This document shows, piece by piece, positions 25,100 to 32,703 of a DNA stretch of 64,000 nucleotides (within the stretch, counting starts at the first letter, position 1; every line of letters starts with the position of its first letter). The notes under the pieces were generated by a model. The model saw only the letters and a program-made list of their open reading frames with translations. It was not told the origin of the DNA and ran no database searches. The position numbers and the translations under genes were made by a program. This DNA comes from GCA-2861595 sp035526335 (GTDB taxonomy: Bacteria > Actinomycetota > Acidimicrobiia > Acidimicrobiales > GCA-2861595), in contig DATLCN010000003.1 of assembly GCA_035526335.1 (NCBI GenBank), positions 1 through 64,000 of the forward strand. Reading direction: 5' to 3'.

Positions 25100-26440
25100 T
25101 CAGCCGGGTTTACGGGCACGAAAGACGAGGGAGCACGAGGGGACGAAGTCCTTCCACGTTGCGGTGTGAATGTCGCTCACCGAGCTGGTGCAGTCGGTGA
25201 TGTCCACGAACCCGGCCGAGGCGAGCACCCATGAGAGCAGCTCTTCATCAAAGAGGACATTGTGTTCAGCGGTCCCCATCTCCGTCAGACTCGTGGTGTC
25301 GGGACCGATATTGAGGCCGCAGAGGGCACCGACCGCGAGCCACTTGTCGTGCAGGGACCCGGTCAGGAAGCGCTCCATCAGAGCAGGCGCATGCGGTACG
25401 TGAACCTGGATCACCCCCCCGGGGGCTAGCACCCGGCACCATTCGATGAGAGTCGGGAGCAACCTTGCGGCAGGGATGTGTTCCAGGGCGTGAACAGCAC
25501 GAACCTCAGTCGCCCACCCGTCGGGAAGCGGTAGCTCCCACGCCGGCGCGAGCAGGTCGATGTGGCGAGCAAGTGGGTTCACATCGACGTGGACGTAGCC
25601 GTCGTGGGGCCGGATGCCGCTCCCGATCTCCAGCTTTCGGGACGTGGGATCGATGAGATCGAGCCCGAGCGACGTCAGCCAGGGTTGTGGGAGATGAGAG
25701 GTCAGCCGAGTCCATCCGGCCTGCTCGTGATGCGCCCAGCGTGCCCGACGCCCAGCGGCTGCTCCCACCTTTACCAGTACCGAGCGGATCCTCCTCTTGA
25801 GCAGGCCGAGGGGTTGTCGAAGCCTTACGAGCCGCCACGATGGCGAAGCATCGTCGCTCGAGAGGGCTGGGGTCGCCGAACCCTTCACCCAGTAGAAGAA
25901 GTTGCCCACGGAGCGATGGCCCGGCAGAAGTTCCCGAACGGCTCGCTCGACCCCGCCTTCCAGGTCGAACCTCCCGGCGTGTGCGCTCGCGTAGTCATCG
26001 CCGCAAATGATTCCGCCCTCTCCCATGTGGGGCAACACAGCCCGGATCAGATCCCGGGTGCTGCGGTAGTCATGGGAGGCGTCGAGATGGGCCAGCCGCA
26101 GCGGCGTGCCCCATGACGGAAGGATCTTGCGCCAGTCATCCTTGTGTACCTCCACATTCCCGGAGGTGAGGCGCTCGACGTTCTCCGTGAAGCGGCCGTG
26201 TACATCGCGCGATATCGCGGCCGTGACGGTGACGTGATCAGCGGCCTCTTCGATATTGCCGAACCAATGATCAACGACGTGAACCAACGTGGGGGCGGCG
26301 GCGTTCGCCAGGGCGACGGCGCTCCGGCCCTCCCAGGCGCCCACCTCCAGAACCTCGCCGGGTACATCTTCCGAGCGGTGGCAGGCGGCGACTAGTAGCG
26401 CCAGTTGTTCGGCGCTGTACCAGGATTCGTCGAAGGTCAT
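25100..26440 (-). CDS. Two-domain SAM-dependent methyltransferase
   Basis: A 446-aa fusion of two class I methyltransferase domains. Residues 1-195 are of the Methyltransf_24 / cephalosporin-hydroxylase-like type (VLEVGAWEGRSAVALA, DDYASAHAGRFD). Residues 255-446 are a Methyltransf_11-like domain (KLEIGSGIRPHDGYVHVDVN, AVHALEHIPAARLLPTLIEW, VLAPGGVIQVHVPHA). ATG 26440 has GGAG seven bases upstream and overlaps the stop of the upstream GT17 gene (ATGA). Such proteins in glycan clusters methylate sugars or cap chains. The substrate is unknown, and both domains look intact. Confidence 0.75.
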   Translation of the reverse strand: MTFDESWYSAEQLALLVAACHRSEDVPGEVLEVGAWEGRSAVALANAAAPTLVHVVDHWFGNIEEAADHVTVTAAISRDVHGRFTENVERLTSGNVEVHKDDWRKILPSWGTPLRLAHLDASHDYRSTRDLIRAVLPHMGEGGIICGDDYASAHAGRFDLEGGVERAVRELLPGHRSVGNFFYWVKGSATPALSSDDASPSWRLVRLRQPLGLLKRRIRSVLVKVGAAAGRRARWAHHEQAGWTRLTSHLPQPWLTSLGLDLIDPTSRKLEIGSGIRPHDGYVHVDVNPLARHIDLLAPAWELPLPDGWATEVRAVHALEHIPAARLLPTLIEWCRVLAPGGVIQVHVPHAPALMERFLTGSLHDKWLAVGALCGLNIGPDTTSLTEMGTAEHNVLFDEELLSWVLASAGFVDITDCTSSVSDIHTATWKDFVPSCSLVFRARKPG

Positions 26441-27279
26441 CTTCTCGCTCCGGCTCTCGTGAGGTGATGCAGAGCGGGCAGGTTGAGGCGAACCCACTCC
26501 GGAAAGCTGCTGTCGATTGGCACCTCCTCGAGGTCGAACCGCCCGAAGGGATCGAGACCTAGCGCGATGCACCGTTCGAGATGGTGATGGCCGGTGAACT
26601 CGGGTCGGTCGTACTCGTCATGGGCGAAGGCGGAAATCTTGGTGGCGGCTCTCTCGGCATCGCCGAGATAGGAGAAATGCCAACCGGCGTTTGGGATGAC
26701 ACGACCCCTCATGAAGCGCAGCGCCTGCGGATCCGCAAGAAAACGGCGCGTCGTCGCCCGTGACCGTGTCCAAGGGATTGGTGCACGCCAGTCGAGGGTG
26801 AAGTAGTACAGCGTCTGATGCAGCTCCCAGATGGCCGGTCGCGGCCTCCACCGTTCGGGGACAGCCCGGCGAAGAAAACTCTCGGGATCGGCGAAAGCCC
26901 GTGGCGCCCGCGCCGCCTGCCCGACCAAATCGGTTACAGCAGCGGCGCGGGGGATCTCGTCCACGTCTGACACCAGCACGAGATCAGCCGGCGCGGCGTT
27001 GGTCAGACCTCTGAGAATCGCCCGTCGTTGAGCGTTCTCCCGGTCCCAGGCCGTCGAGCCCTCACCCACAGGCAGATCCTCAACGACCACATGGACGATA
27101 CGGTCAGCCCACATTTCAAATTCGCTTTTGCGATCAGCGAAGTACGGAGGCTTCCCTGCACCGCGATGAGTCCGAGTGGCCTCCACCAGGACGAACCGAT
27201 CGACCACATTCTCTAGCTCGTGAAGGCGGATGCGCAGCACCTCGAACTCGTTGAAGAACGTGAAGCAATCCCAGATCAT
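26437..27279 (-). CDS. Glycosyltransferase family 17-like protein
   Basis: A 280-aa protein with the GT17 pattern: MIWDCFTFFNEFEVLRIRLH at the start (D-x-F-x-F-x-N-E-x-x-x-L-x-x-R-L), DRFVLVEATRTHRGAGKP, the metal-binding LVLVSDVDEIPR and NAGWHFSYLGD. Family members are related to beta-1,4-mannosyl-glycoprotein N-acetylglucosaminyltransferase, while bacterial ones act in surface glycan synthesis. ATG 27279 overlaps the wzt stop by four bases and ATGA overlap continues into the methyltransferase gene: wzm, wzt, GT17 and methyltransferase form one coupled minus-strand operon. Confidence 0.85.
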   Translation of the reverse strand: MIWDCFTFFNEFEVLRIRLHELENVVDRFVLVEATRTHRGAGKPPYFADRKSEFEMWADRIVHVVVEDLPVGEGSTAWDRENAQRRAILRGLTNAAPADLVLVSDVDEIPRAAAVTDLVGQAARAPRAFADPESFLRRAVPERWRPRPAIWELHQTLYYFTLDWRAPIPWTRSRATTRRFLADPQALRFMRGRVIPNAGWHFSYLGDAERAATKISAFAHDEYDRPEFTGHHHLERCIALGLDPFGRFDLEEVPIDSSFPEWVRLNLPALHHLTRAGARR

Positions 27280-28553
27280 CGGTCGAGAGTCGGTGTGGGG
27301 GGGCTCGAGCTGGCCTCTTGTCGTATGTCCCATGAGTACGGGAGGGCCACCGGCGCATCCAGGAGAGTGTGACTGACCGACCCGACGCCCTGGCCACGCA
27401 CATCCCCGGTGACCAGGAAGCGCCGGAGGCGTTGCCAGTCGATGATGTCGCCGAAGCCCACCGCACCGCGTACGGACCCCCAAACCTCGTAAAGCTTCGG
27501 CCTTAGGGGCAACTCGTCGAACAGGCACTCCACGTAGCCCTCACCGGTCAGGACGTCCGGCGACTCGCCGTCGATCAGCATAGAGGCAAGCGTGAACGCG
27601 CGATGTCCACCGTCGCTCAGTCCGATCGAGAAGATCGGACCGTTGACCGGTGTAGATGCTCGGTAATACAGGCGCACCGCGAGGCTTGCACCGGCCGGGA
27701 TCTCATCGACCTGGCGTCCGCCTGCGTCGTGAAGAGTCACCCGTGTGATTTCCATACCCCCGCCGGCAATGTTGCTTCCGTCCACTGTATGGGCAAGTTG
27801 CGACTGGACCTTCGTGAGGTAGCTCTGCACCACCTGCGACGCTGGTCCGTCGTTGACAATCGACCCATGTTCTAGCAGGATTGCGCGTTCGCACAGAGTT
27901 TCAACCGCGCTCATTACGTGTGAGACGAAGACCAGCGTTCTGCCCGCGCGCACCAGGTCCGCCATTCTCGAGACGCACTTGTACTGGAAGCCCGCATCAC
28001 CGACGGCGATCGCTTCGTCGACGATGAAGATGTCCGGATCGAGGTACGCCGCTATCGCAAAGCCCAAGCGGAGTTGCATCCCGGAGGAGTATTGCTTCAC
28101 GGGCTGGTCGATGGCGCCACCTACATCGGCAAACCCGACGATGTCGTCGAACCTCCGGCTTATGTCCCTACCTGGAAGTCCGAGTATCCGCCCGTAGAGC
28201 TGCACGTTCTCTCGGCCTGACAGTTCCGGATGCATGCCGGTGCCCACCTCGATCAACGCGCCTACCCGGCCCCGCACCCGGATCCGCCCGGATGTCGGAT
28301 ACGCGACCCGGCTGGCCAGCTTGAGTGCGGTCGTCTTTCCGGCACCGTTGTCTCCGACCAGGGCGACACTCTCTCCCTCCTCAATCTGGAAGGTGATGTG
28401 TTCGAGCGCCTTCACGGTTGGGCGCTCGACCGCTCGACCCGGCCGAAGGAGGTGCTTGAGCCCCACCGCTAGATCGTCGCGCAGCGAGGTGTATCCGGCG
28501 GCGCCCCGGTAATGCTTCGATACACTTTCGAAGACGATGGCGCTTTCGCCCAT
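27276..28553 (-). CDS. Polysaccharide ABC exporter, ATPase subunit with Wzt C-domain
   Basis: ATP-binding half of a Wzm/Wzt-type exporter. 425 aa from ATG 28553. Nucleotide-binding domain (about 1-250): Walker A VGDNGAGKTT, signature YSSGMQLRLGFA, Walker B DIFIVDEAIAVGD, H-loop VSHVMS. Residues about 270-425 are the Wzt carbohydrate-binding domain (beta sandwich) that recognises the terminal modification of the exported chain, which fits the nearby double methyltransferase as a capping enzyme. Gene begins five bases after wzm. Confidence 0.9.
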   Translation of the reverse strand: MGESAIVFESVSKHYRGAAGYTSLRDDLAVGLKHLLRPGRAVERPTVKALEHITFQIEEGESVALVGDNGAGKTTALKLASRVAYPTSGRIRVRGRVGALIEVGTGMHPELSGRENVQLYGRILGLPGRDISRRFDDIVGFADVGGAIDQPVKQYSSGMQLRLGFAIAAYLDPDIFIVDEAIAVGDAGFQYKCVSRMADLVRAGRTLVFVSHVMSAVETLCERAILLEHGSIVNDGPASQVVQSYLTKVQSQLAHTVDGSNIAGGGMEITRVTLHDAGGRQVDEIPAGASLAVRLYYRASTPVNGPIFSIGLSDGGHRAFTLASMLIDGESPDVLTGEGYVECLFDELPLRPKLYEVWGSVRGAVGFGDIIDWQRLRRFLVTGDVRGQGVGSVSHTLLDAPVALPYSWDIRQEASSSPPTPTLDR

Positions 28554-28558
28554 GGTAA

Positions 28559-29440
28559 TCAGACCCGGTCTGCGAAGCCACGCTCGAGGCGCTTGAAGAG
28601 CATCATGCCGGCCGCTGTGAGAACAGCCGCCCAGCACAATGCCGCCGCCGTGACAGTGGCATCTGGCCATGAATCATGCAGAATGATGCGGCGGGTGCCG
28701 TCGATTGCCGCCGCAAGCGGATTGACCACGGCGTAGAGGCGCTCCCAGCGGTCCGGAACCTCGGACAGGGGGTACACAACCGGGCTGCAGAAGAGCAGAA
28801 GTTGAAGAACGAAAGGGAGGGCGTAACGAACGTCGCGGTAATAAACGTTCACCGCGGAGAGTCCTAGTCCGATGGCAACTGCTGACAAGGTCAGGATCAC
28901 GAAGCAGACGGGCAGAGCCAACAGGTGGAACTGCGGTTCGATCCCGTAGAAGATCGCGGCGACCAGACAGAGCGCGAGCATGCCGAAGATGAAGTCCAGG
29001 ACAGCAGCGCCGACCGCCGCGATGGGAAGGATCTCCCGAGGGAAGTAGACCTTGCGCAGGAGGCCTTGATCAGCGACGAGGCTGTTTATGGCACCATCTG
29101 CTGCCGTTGTGAAGTAAGTCCAGGCGACCATGCCAACTAGAGCGAACAGTAGATAGGGCACTCCTTCACTGCGTATGCCCCCAATCCTTCCGAGGAAGAC
29201 GGCAAACACGGCCGCTGCGATCACGGGCTGGAGAACGGCCCAGCCGATTCCGACGGCCGCCTGTTTGTACTTGACCTTCACTTGTCGAACGGTGAATGCC
29301 CAAAGCACCTCCCTGAACACCCAGAGCTCGTGGAACGAAAAGCGTCCCCGGCCGCCCTCGATCACCAGTTCCGGCTTCAACAGGCCACTCCCACATAAGG
29401 AAGGTACCCGTCTGGCCAACGCTCGTCGGGTCATTCGCAT
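28559..29440 (-). CDS. Polysaccharide ABC exporter, membrane subunit (Wzm-like)
   Basis: Permease half of the exporter, ABC-2 membrane family. Up to 293 aa with six predicted membrane helices; conserved FHELWVFREVLWAFTVRQVK and KVKYKQAAVGIGWAVLQPVI before TM1, QGLLRKVYFPREILP in the loop and PLSEVPDRW near the C-terminus. Start uncertain: ATG 29440 gives a 20-residue extension before the family's usual start, and a TTG or GTG near LLKPELVIEGG would give the standard N-terminus. It is the first gene of the minus-strand operon and faces pyrR across about 115 bases. Confidence 0.88.
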   Translation of the reverse strand: MRMTRRALARRVPSLCGSGLLKPELVIEGGRGRFSFHELWVFREVLWAFTVRQVKVKYKQAAVGIGWAVLQPVIAAAVFAVFLGRIGGIRSEGVPYLLFALVGMVAWTYFTTAADGAINSLVADQGLLRKVYFPREILPIAAVGAAVLDFIFGMLALCLVAAIFYGIEPQFHLLALPVCFVILTLSAVAIGLGLSAVNVYYRDVRYALPFVLQLLLFCSPVVYPLSEVPDRWERLYAVVNPLAAAIDGTRRIILHDSWPDATVTAAALCWAAVLTAAGMMLFKRLERGFADRV

Positions 29441-29513
29441 GTGGCGGCCGGCCGGGTGTGCGTGGACGCAAGCCTTGAAGGCCGGGCTCGCCGGGCACTG
29501 CTACCCTTACCCC

Positions 29514-29545
29514 ACCGTCAAGCGGGTCCCGTGAGGCCCGCACGG
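29514..29545 (+). promoter_or_regulatory. PyrR-binding RNA hairpin before pyrR (copy 1)
   Basis: The leader RNA can form a GCGGG/CCCGC stem (29522-29526 with 29537-29541) closing the loop UCCCGUGAGG. This fits the known PyrR-binding consensus ARUCCNGNGAGGYU at 12 of 14 positions, the two others being a G-C pair in place of A-U. The hairpin ends five bases before the GGGGAGG-type ribosome site, so PyrR with UMP/UTP bound could block pyrR translation, as is established in mycobacteria. Confidence 0.8.
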
Positions 29546-29555
29546 GGAGGTGAGC

Positions 29556-30137
29556 ATGGCCGAACGTGAACGTGCACTGGCGCCCCCGGCTGGGGGCGTC
29601 TTCGTTCCCCGGGCCCAGGTGATGTCCGCCGACGACCTGCGGCGGGCCGTGACCCGCATCGCCCATGAGATCGTCGAGCGCAACCACGGGGTCGAGGGGC
29701 TGGCGCTTGTAGGGATGCAGACCGGTGGGGTTCCGCTGGCGCAGCGGTTAGCCGCAGAGTTGGGGCGAATCGAGGAGACCGAGGCCGGACCGCCCGTAGC
29801 CACTCTCGACGCCACCTTCTACCGGGACGACATCGGCCTGCGCCCTCTGATCCCGGAGGCCGTCACCGACATCCCGTTCGCCCTCGACGGACTCACTGTG
29901 GTGCTCGTCGACGACGTGCTGTTCACCGGCCGTACGGTGCGGGCCGCGCTCAACGCCCTCAACGACTACGGCCGGCCCCATGCCGTTCAGCTGGCGGTGA
30001 TGGTGGATCGGGGGCATCGGGAACTTCCAATCCGGCCGGACTACGTGGGAAAGAACCTGCCGACCGCCCGCGAGGAGATGGTCGACGTGACGGACGGCGG
30101 GGTCAGCATCGGGCGGGTCACCCCGAGAACGGCATGA
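29556..30137 (+). CDS. pyrR: PyrR, pyrimidine operon regulator / uracil phosphoribosyltransferase
   Basis: UMP-sensing RNA-binding regulator with a phosphoribosyltransferase fold. 193 aa; PRPP site LVDDVLFTGRTVRAALNAL, plus ARRA-like N-terminal region (VMSADDLRRAVTRIAHEI) and a conserved DRGHRELPIRPDYVGKNLPT basic face. ATG 29556 is chosen over GTG 29550 because GGGGAGG lies five bases upstream; both are in frame. Codons 9-15 form a GC hairpin (29581-29598) that is also present in the downstream duplicate. pyrB overlaps by four bases (ATGA). Confidence 0.93.
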   Translation: MAERERALAPPAGGVFVPRAQVMSADDLRRAVTRIAHEIVERNHGVEGLALVGMQTGGVPLAQRLAAELGRIEETEAGPPVATLDATFYRDDIGLRPLIPEAVTDIPFALDGLTVVLVDDVLFTGRTVRAALNALNDYGRPHAVQLAVMVDRGHRELPIRPDYVGKNLPTAREEMVDVTDGGVSIGRVTPRTA

Positions 30138-31060
30138 CGCGACACCTGCTCTCCGTGGCCGACCTCGGAGCCGAGGGCATCGAGGAGGTGCTGCGGGTCA
30201 GCGACTCCTTCGTCGAGGTGAGCGCCCGGGCCATCCCGAGGGTCCCTGCCCTGCGGGGCAAGACGGTCGTGTCGCTGTTCTACGAGGAGTCCACCCGCAC
30301 CCGTCTGTCCTTCGAAACGGCAGCTCGTCGCCTGTCTGCCGACACCATGAACTTTAGCGTCTCGTCCTCCTCGGTGAAGAAGGGCGAGTCACTTCGGGAC
30401 ACCGTCGAGAGCATCGAGGCGATGGGGATCGACGCCGTGGTGGTGCGGCATCCCTCGGCGGGGGTGCCGTGGCAGGTTGCCGCCTGGGCGGGCGACGCCT
30501 CGGTGATCAACGCCGGCGACGGCGGCCACGAACACCCGACTCAGGCCCTGCTCGACTGCTACACGGTGCGCCGGCGGCGGGGGCGGATCGACGGCCTGCG
30601 GGTGGCCTTCGTCGGCGACATCAAGCACAGTCGCGTCGCTCGCTCCGGAGTCCTCGCCTTCGCCGCCCTCGGGGCCGAGGTCACCTTGGTGGCACCGCCG
30701 ACGCTCCTGCCTCCGCGGCTCGACGGCTGGCCGGTGAGCGTGAACCACGACCTTGACGAGGTGCTGCGCAAGGCTGACGTCGTCTATCTGCTGCGCCTGC
30801 AATCAGAGAGGATGACCGAGGCGCTGCTGCCGTCACTCCGGGAGTACACCGCCGGCTACGGCCTCACCCGTCGGCGGGCGGCTCTGCTCCAGGAGGATGC
30901 GCTGGTGATGCACCCGGGCCCCCTGAACCGGGGCGTCGAGATCGCCGCTGAGGTGGCCAGCCTCCCCGCTGCCGTCATCACCGAGCAGGTGACCAACGGC
31001 GTGGCCGTCCGCATGGCCGTGCTCTACCTCCTTATCGGGTCCGGCGCCGGCGCAGGCTGA
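30134..31060 (+). CDS. pyrB: Aspartate carbamoyltransferase, catalytic subunit
   Basis: Second step of UMP synthesis, carbamoyl phosphate plus aspartate. 308 aa with FYEESTRTRLSFETAA, SSVKKGESLRDTVES, VVRHPSAGVPWQ, INAGDGGHEHPTQALLDCYT and HPGPLNRGVEIA. No pyrI regulatory subunit is present, as in other actinobacteria. ATG 30134 overlaps the pyrR stop (ATGA), so PyrR repression of its own mRNA extends to pyrB. After its stop a small dyad at 31076-31090 (TTCAG/CTGAA) may be part of a weak terminator. Confidence 0.95.
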   Translation: MTRHLLSVADLGAEGIEEVLRVSDSFVEVSARAIPRVPALRGKTVVSLFYEESTRTRLSFETAARRLSADTMNFSVSSSSVKKGESLRDTVESIEAMGIDAVVVRHPSAGVPWQVAAWAGDASVINAGDGGHEHPTQALLDCYTVRRRRGRIDGLRVAFVGDIKHSRVARSGVLAFAALGAEVTLVAPPTLLPPRLDGWPVSVNHDLDEVLRKADVVYLLRLQSERMTEALLPSLREYTAGYGLTRRRAALLQEDALVMHPGPLNRGVEIAAEVASLPAAVITEQVTNGVAVRMAVLYLLIGSGAGAG

Positions 31061-31174
31061 GCCTTCCTGGCCTGTTTCAGCGTCGCTGAATGCAGTTCTT
31101 GACCGCGACGTTCTGGGGGGTCGAGGAGTCCGCCGCGTCGTGCCTCGGTCTCGCCCACTGGGCGCCGGTAGAGA

Positions 31175-31588
31175 TCAGGAACCCACGAGGTCGACCACGT
31201 CGGGATGCACCGCGGCCAGGCCACGATCCAGGGTGGCGAGTCGCCCGCCGTGAGCCCTGGCCAAGCCGGCGAGGTAGGCATCGGTGACCTGGCGGTGGCC
31301 GACGACAGCACCGAGATCGACCCGGTCGTAGCCGAGATCGTCGGGCCAGAAGAGATGGCGTTCGTGGGCGAGCACGTCGCTGAGGAACCGCCGCGCCGCC
31401 TCACCCGATGCTCCTTCTCGCACGAGGAACCGCACCAGCGTGCCCTGCGTGATGGGGCAGGTGACGAAGGACCCGGTAGTGCTCGTCCACCACCGCTCGG
31501 CCTCCCCGTGATGAACGTGGTCATCGACGACGAGGGCGATGAGCAGGTTGGCATCGAGCAGCTTGACCTTTGCGGCCCTACTCGTCAT
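31175..31588 (-). CDS. vapC: VapC-type PIN-domain toxin (module 1)
   Basis: Metal-dependent RNase toxin of a VapBC pair. 137 aa PIN domain with D12 (KLLDANLLIAL), D103 (TDAYLAGLA) and D121 (LATLDRGL) in the usual places. It overlaps the upstream antitoxin gene by 11 bases, as expected for coupled antitoxin-toxin expression. It lies within the segment that separates pyrB from pyrC, so it is a probable acquisition. Confidence 0.85.
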   Translation of the reverse strand: MTSRAAKVKLLDANLLIALVVDDHVHHGEAERWWTSTTGSFVTCPITQGTLVRFLVREGASGEAARRFLSDVLAHERHLFWPDDLGYDRVDLGAVVGHRQVTDAYLAGLARAHGGRLATLDRGLAAVHPDVVDLVGS

Positions 31589-31805
31589 CTTCGAGAGACC
31601 GGATGTCGTCGTGGGTGACGATGCGTCCCACCCGGGCGTTCGGTAGTCCGGTGCTGGCGCTGCGCCGGTAATCGACGCCGCCGGACTGACCCAAGCCTCG
31701 TCGGACGAGCTCAGCCACCGCCTCGCTCAAGGTGGTGCCCCGGTCTCGGGCGATGCTGCGAGCCGCATCGTGCAGATCGGCGGGAAGGTCGATCGTCGTA
31801 CGCAC
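31578..31805 (-). CDS. vapB: VapB-type ribbon-helix-helix antitoxin (module 1)
   Basis: A 75-aa antitoxin: MRTTIDLPADLHDAARSIAR is the beta strand and first helix of a ribbon-helix-helix DNA-binding fold, followed by TTLSEAVAELVRRGL; the acidic tail (DDIRSLEDDE) would occupy the toxin. GTG 31805 is preceded by a -10-like TAAGAT (31812-31817 on the opposite strand) exactly six bases away, with no ribosome site, so a leaderless mRNA is likely. The palindrome at 31827-31838 upstream is a candidate operator for the VapBC complex. Confidence 0.85.
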   Translation of the reverse strand: MRTTIDLPADLHDAARSIARDRGTTLSEAVAELVRRGLGQSGGVDYRRSASTGLPNARVGRIVTHDDIRSLEDDE

Positions 31806-31826
31806 CTGTGCATCTTAACGCGCTAT

Positions 31827-31838
31827 GCATCATGATGC
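31827..31838. promoter_or_regulatory. Palindromic operator candidate of VapBC module 1
   Basis: GCATCATGATGC is a perfect 12-base palindrome positioned 9 bases upstream of the -10 box of vapB, i.e. within the promoter spacer. Ribbon-helix-helix antitoxins bind such palindromes to autorepress their operon. The assignment is inferred from position. Confidence 0.55.
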
Positions 31839-31861
31839 GCGATCCGATCCATCGAATCCGG

Positions 31862-31895
31862 TGGTCAGGCCTGTGCGACATGGCTATTCTAGCCA
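31862..31895 (+). promoter_or_regulatory. Leaderless promoter with operator for the second toxin-antitoxin module
   Basis: TGGTCA (31862-31867) and TATTCT (31885-31890) are 17 bases apart; TATTCT ends six bases before ATG 31897. An inverted repeat TGGCTA-TTC-TAGCCA (31881-31895) covers the -10, leaving no room for a ribosome site. Antitoxin binding here would shut off its own promoter. Confidence 0.6.
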
Positions 31896-31896
31896 G

Positions 31897-32193
31897 ATGA
31901 GGGTAGTGACGATTACCGAAGCGAAGAATGGCCTCAGCAGGCTCATCGACGTAGTCCAAGGAGGGGAGATGGTTTTGATCCTGGACCGAGGCCGGCCGGT
32001 GGCCCGTCTGGAGTCAGCCATCGGGTCAGCGGCTGATGATGGCGGCGGACGTTTGGTCAGGCTGCAGCGTGTCGGTACCGTTCGTCTGTCGGTCGGGCCG
32101 ACGCCGGAGCCCAAGCTCGGCAAGCGGGTTCGTCCCCGGCGAGGTGCCAGGGCCGTCGAGGCCCTGATAGACGAGCGCCGCGAAGGTCGGTGA
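31897..32193 (+). CDS. Phd/YefM-family antitoxin (module 2)
   Basis: A 98-aa antitoxin: MRVVTITEAKNGLSRLIDVV is the Phd/YefM dimer and DNA-binding domain, followed by VLILDRGRPVARLE; the C-terminal half is basic and disordered and would fold on the toxin. ATG 31897 is chosen because the promoter/operator ends immediately before it; a longer open frame upstream has no support. The stop overlaps the toxin start (GTGA). Confidence 0.8.
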   Translation: MRVVTITEAKNGLSRLIDVVQGGEMVLILDRGRPVARLESAIGSAADDGGGRLVRLQRVGTVRLSVGPTPEPKLGKRVRPRRGARAVEALIDERREGR

Positions 32194-32633
32194 AGTTCTG
32201 GGACAGCTCAGCCGTTGTTCCCCTGATCGTGGAGGAGCCGGCCACGAAGGTGATCGACGGCATCTTCAGGGCAGATCCGGTGATCCTCGTTTGGTGGGCG
32301 ACCGATACCGAGTGCGTTTCTGCCCTGTGCCGGCTGGAGCGAGAGAGGGCCTTGACGACGACGCAAGCCAGTTCCGCGCTCGCCCGGCTTCAGCAATTGA
32401 GGCACGGATGGCACGAGGTGCAGGCCGTGGAGGCGGTGCGGCGCACAGCACACCGGCTGCTCCGTACCCACGCCCTGCGTGCTGGGGGTTCTCTCCAACT
32501 GGCGGCAGCGCTTGTGGCCTCCGAAGGTGACGCCTCGACGCTGGAGATGGTGACGCTCGACGATCGGCTTCGAGAGGCAGCCGAGCGGGAGGGCCTCGTG
32601 ATCGTGGAGACGAGCGACGCTTCTCAGGCCTAG
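32190..32633 (+). CDS. PIN-domain toxin (module 2), active-site Asp changed
   Basis: A 147-aa VapC-like PIN protein. D5 (KFWDSSAVVPLI), E41 (TDTECVSAL) and the TLDDRL Asp pair (D124/D125) are present. The third acidic residue, usual in the LRAxDALQLAAAL motif, is Gly here (LRAGGSLQLAAAL, G100). RNase activity may therefore be reduced, unless a neighbouring acid compensates. GTG 32190 overlaps the antitoxin stop. It is transcribed away from module 1. Confidence 0.82.
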   Translation: MKFWDSSAVVPLIVEEPATKVIDGIFRADPVILVWWATDTECVSALCRLERERALTTTQASSALARLQQLRHGWHEVQAVEAVRRTAHRLLRTHALRAGGSLQLAAALVASEGDASTLEMVTLDDRLREAAEREGLVIVETSDASQA

Positions 32634-32703
32634 TGCCAAAGAGCATGAGAAGCTACAAGAGATGCTGTTGCTCAGGGGCAGGCCCACGTGATAGGTAGGG
32701 CGG

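Noticed and set aside
31076..31090. Strong terminator after pyrB
   Set aside because: TTCAG/CTGAA is only five pairs and has no T-run, so it is too weak to call.
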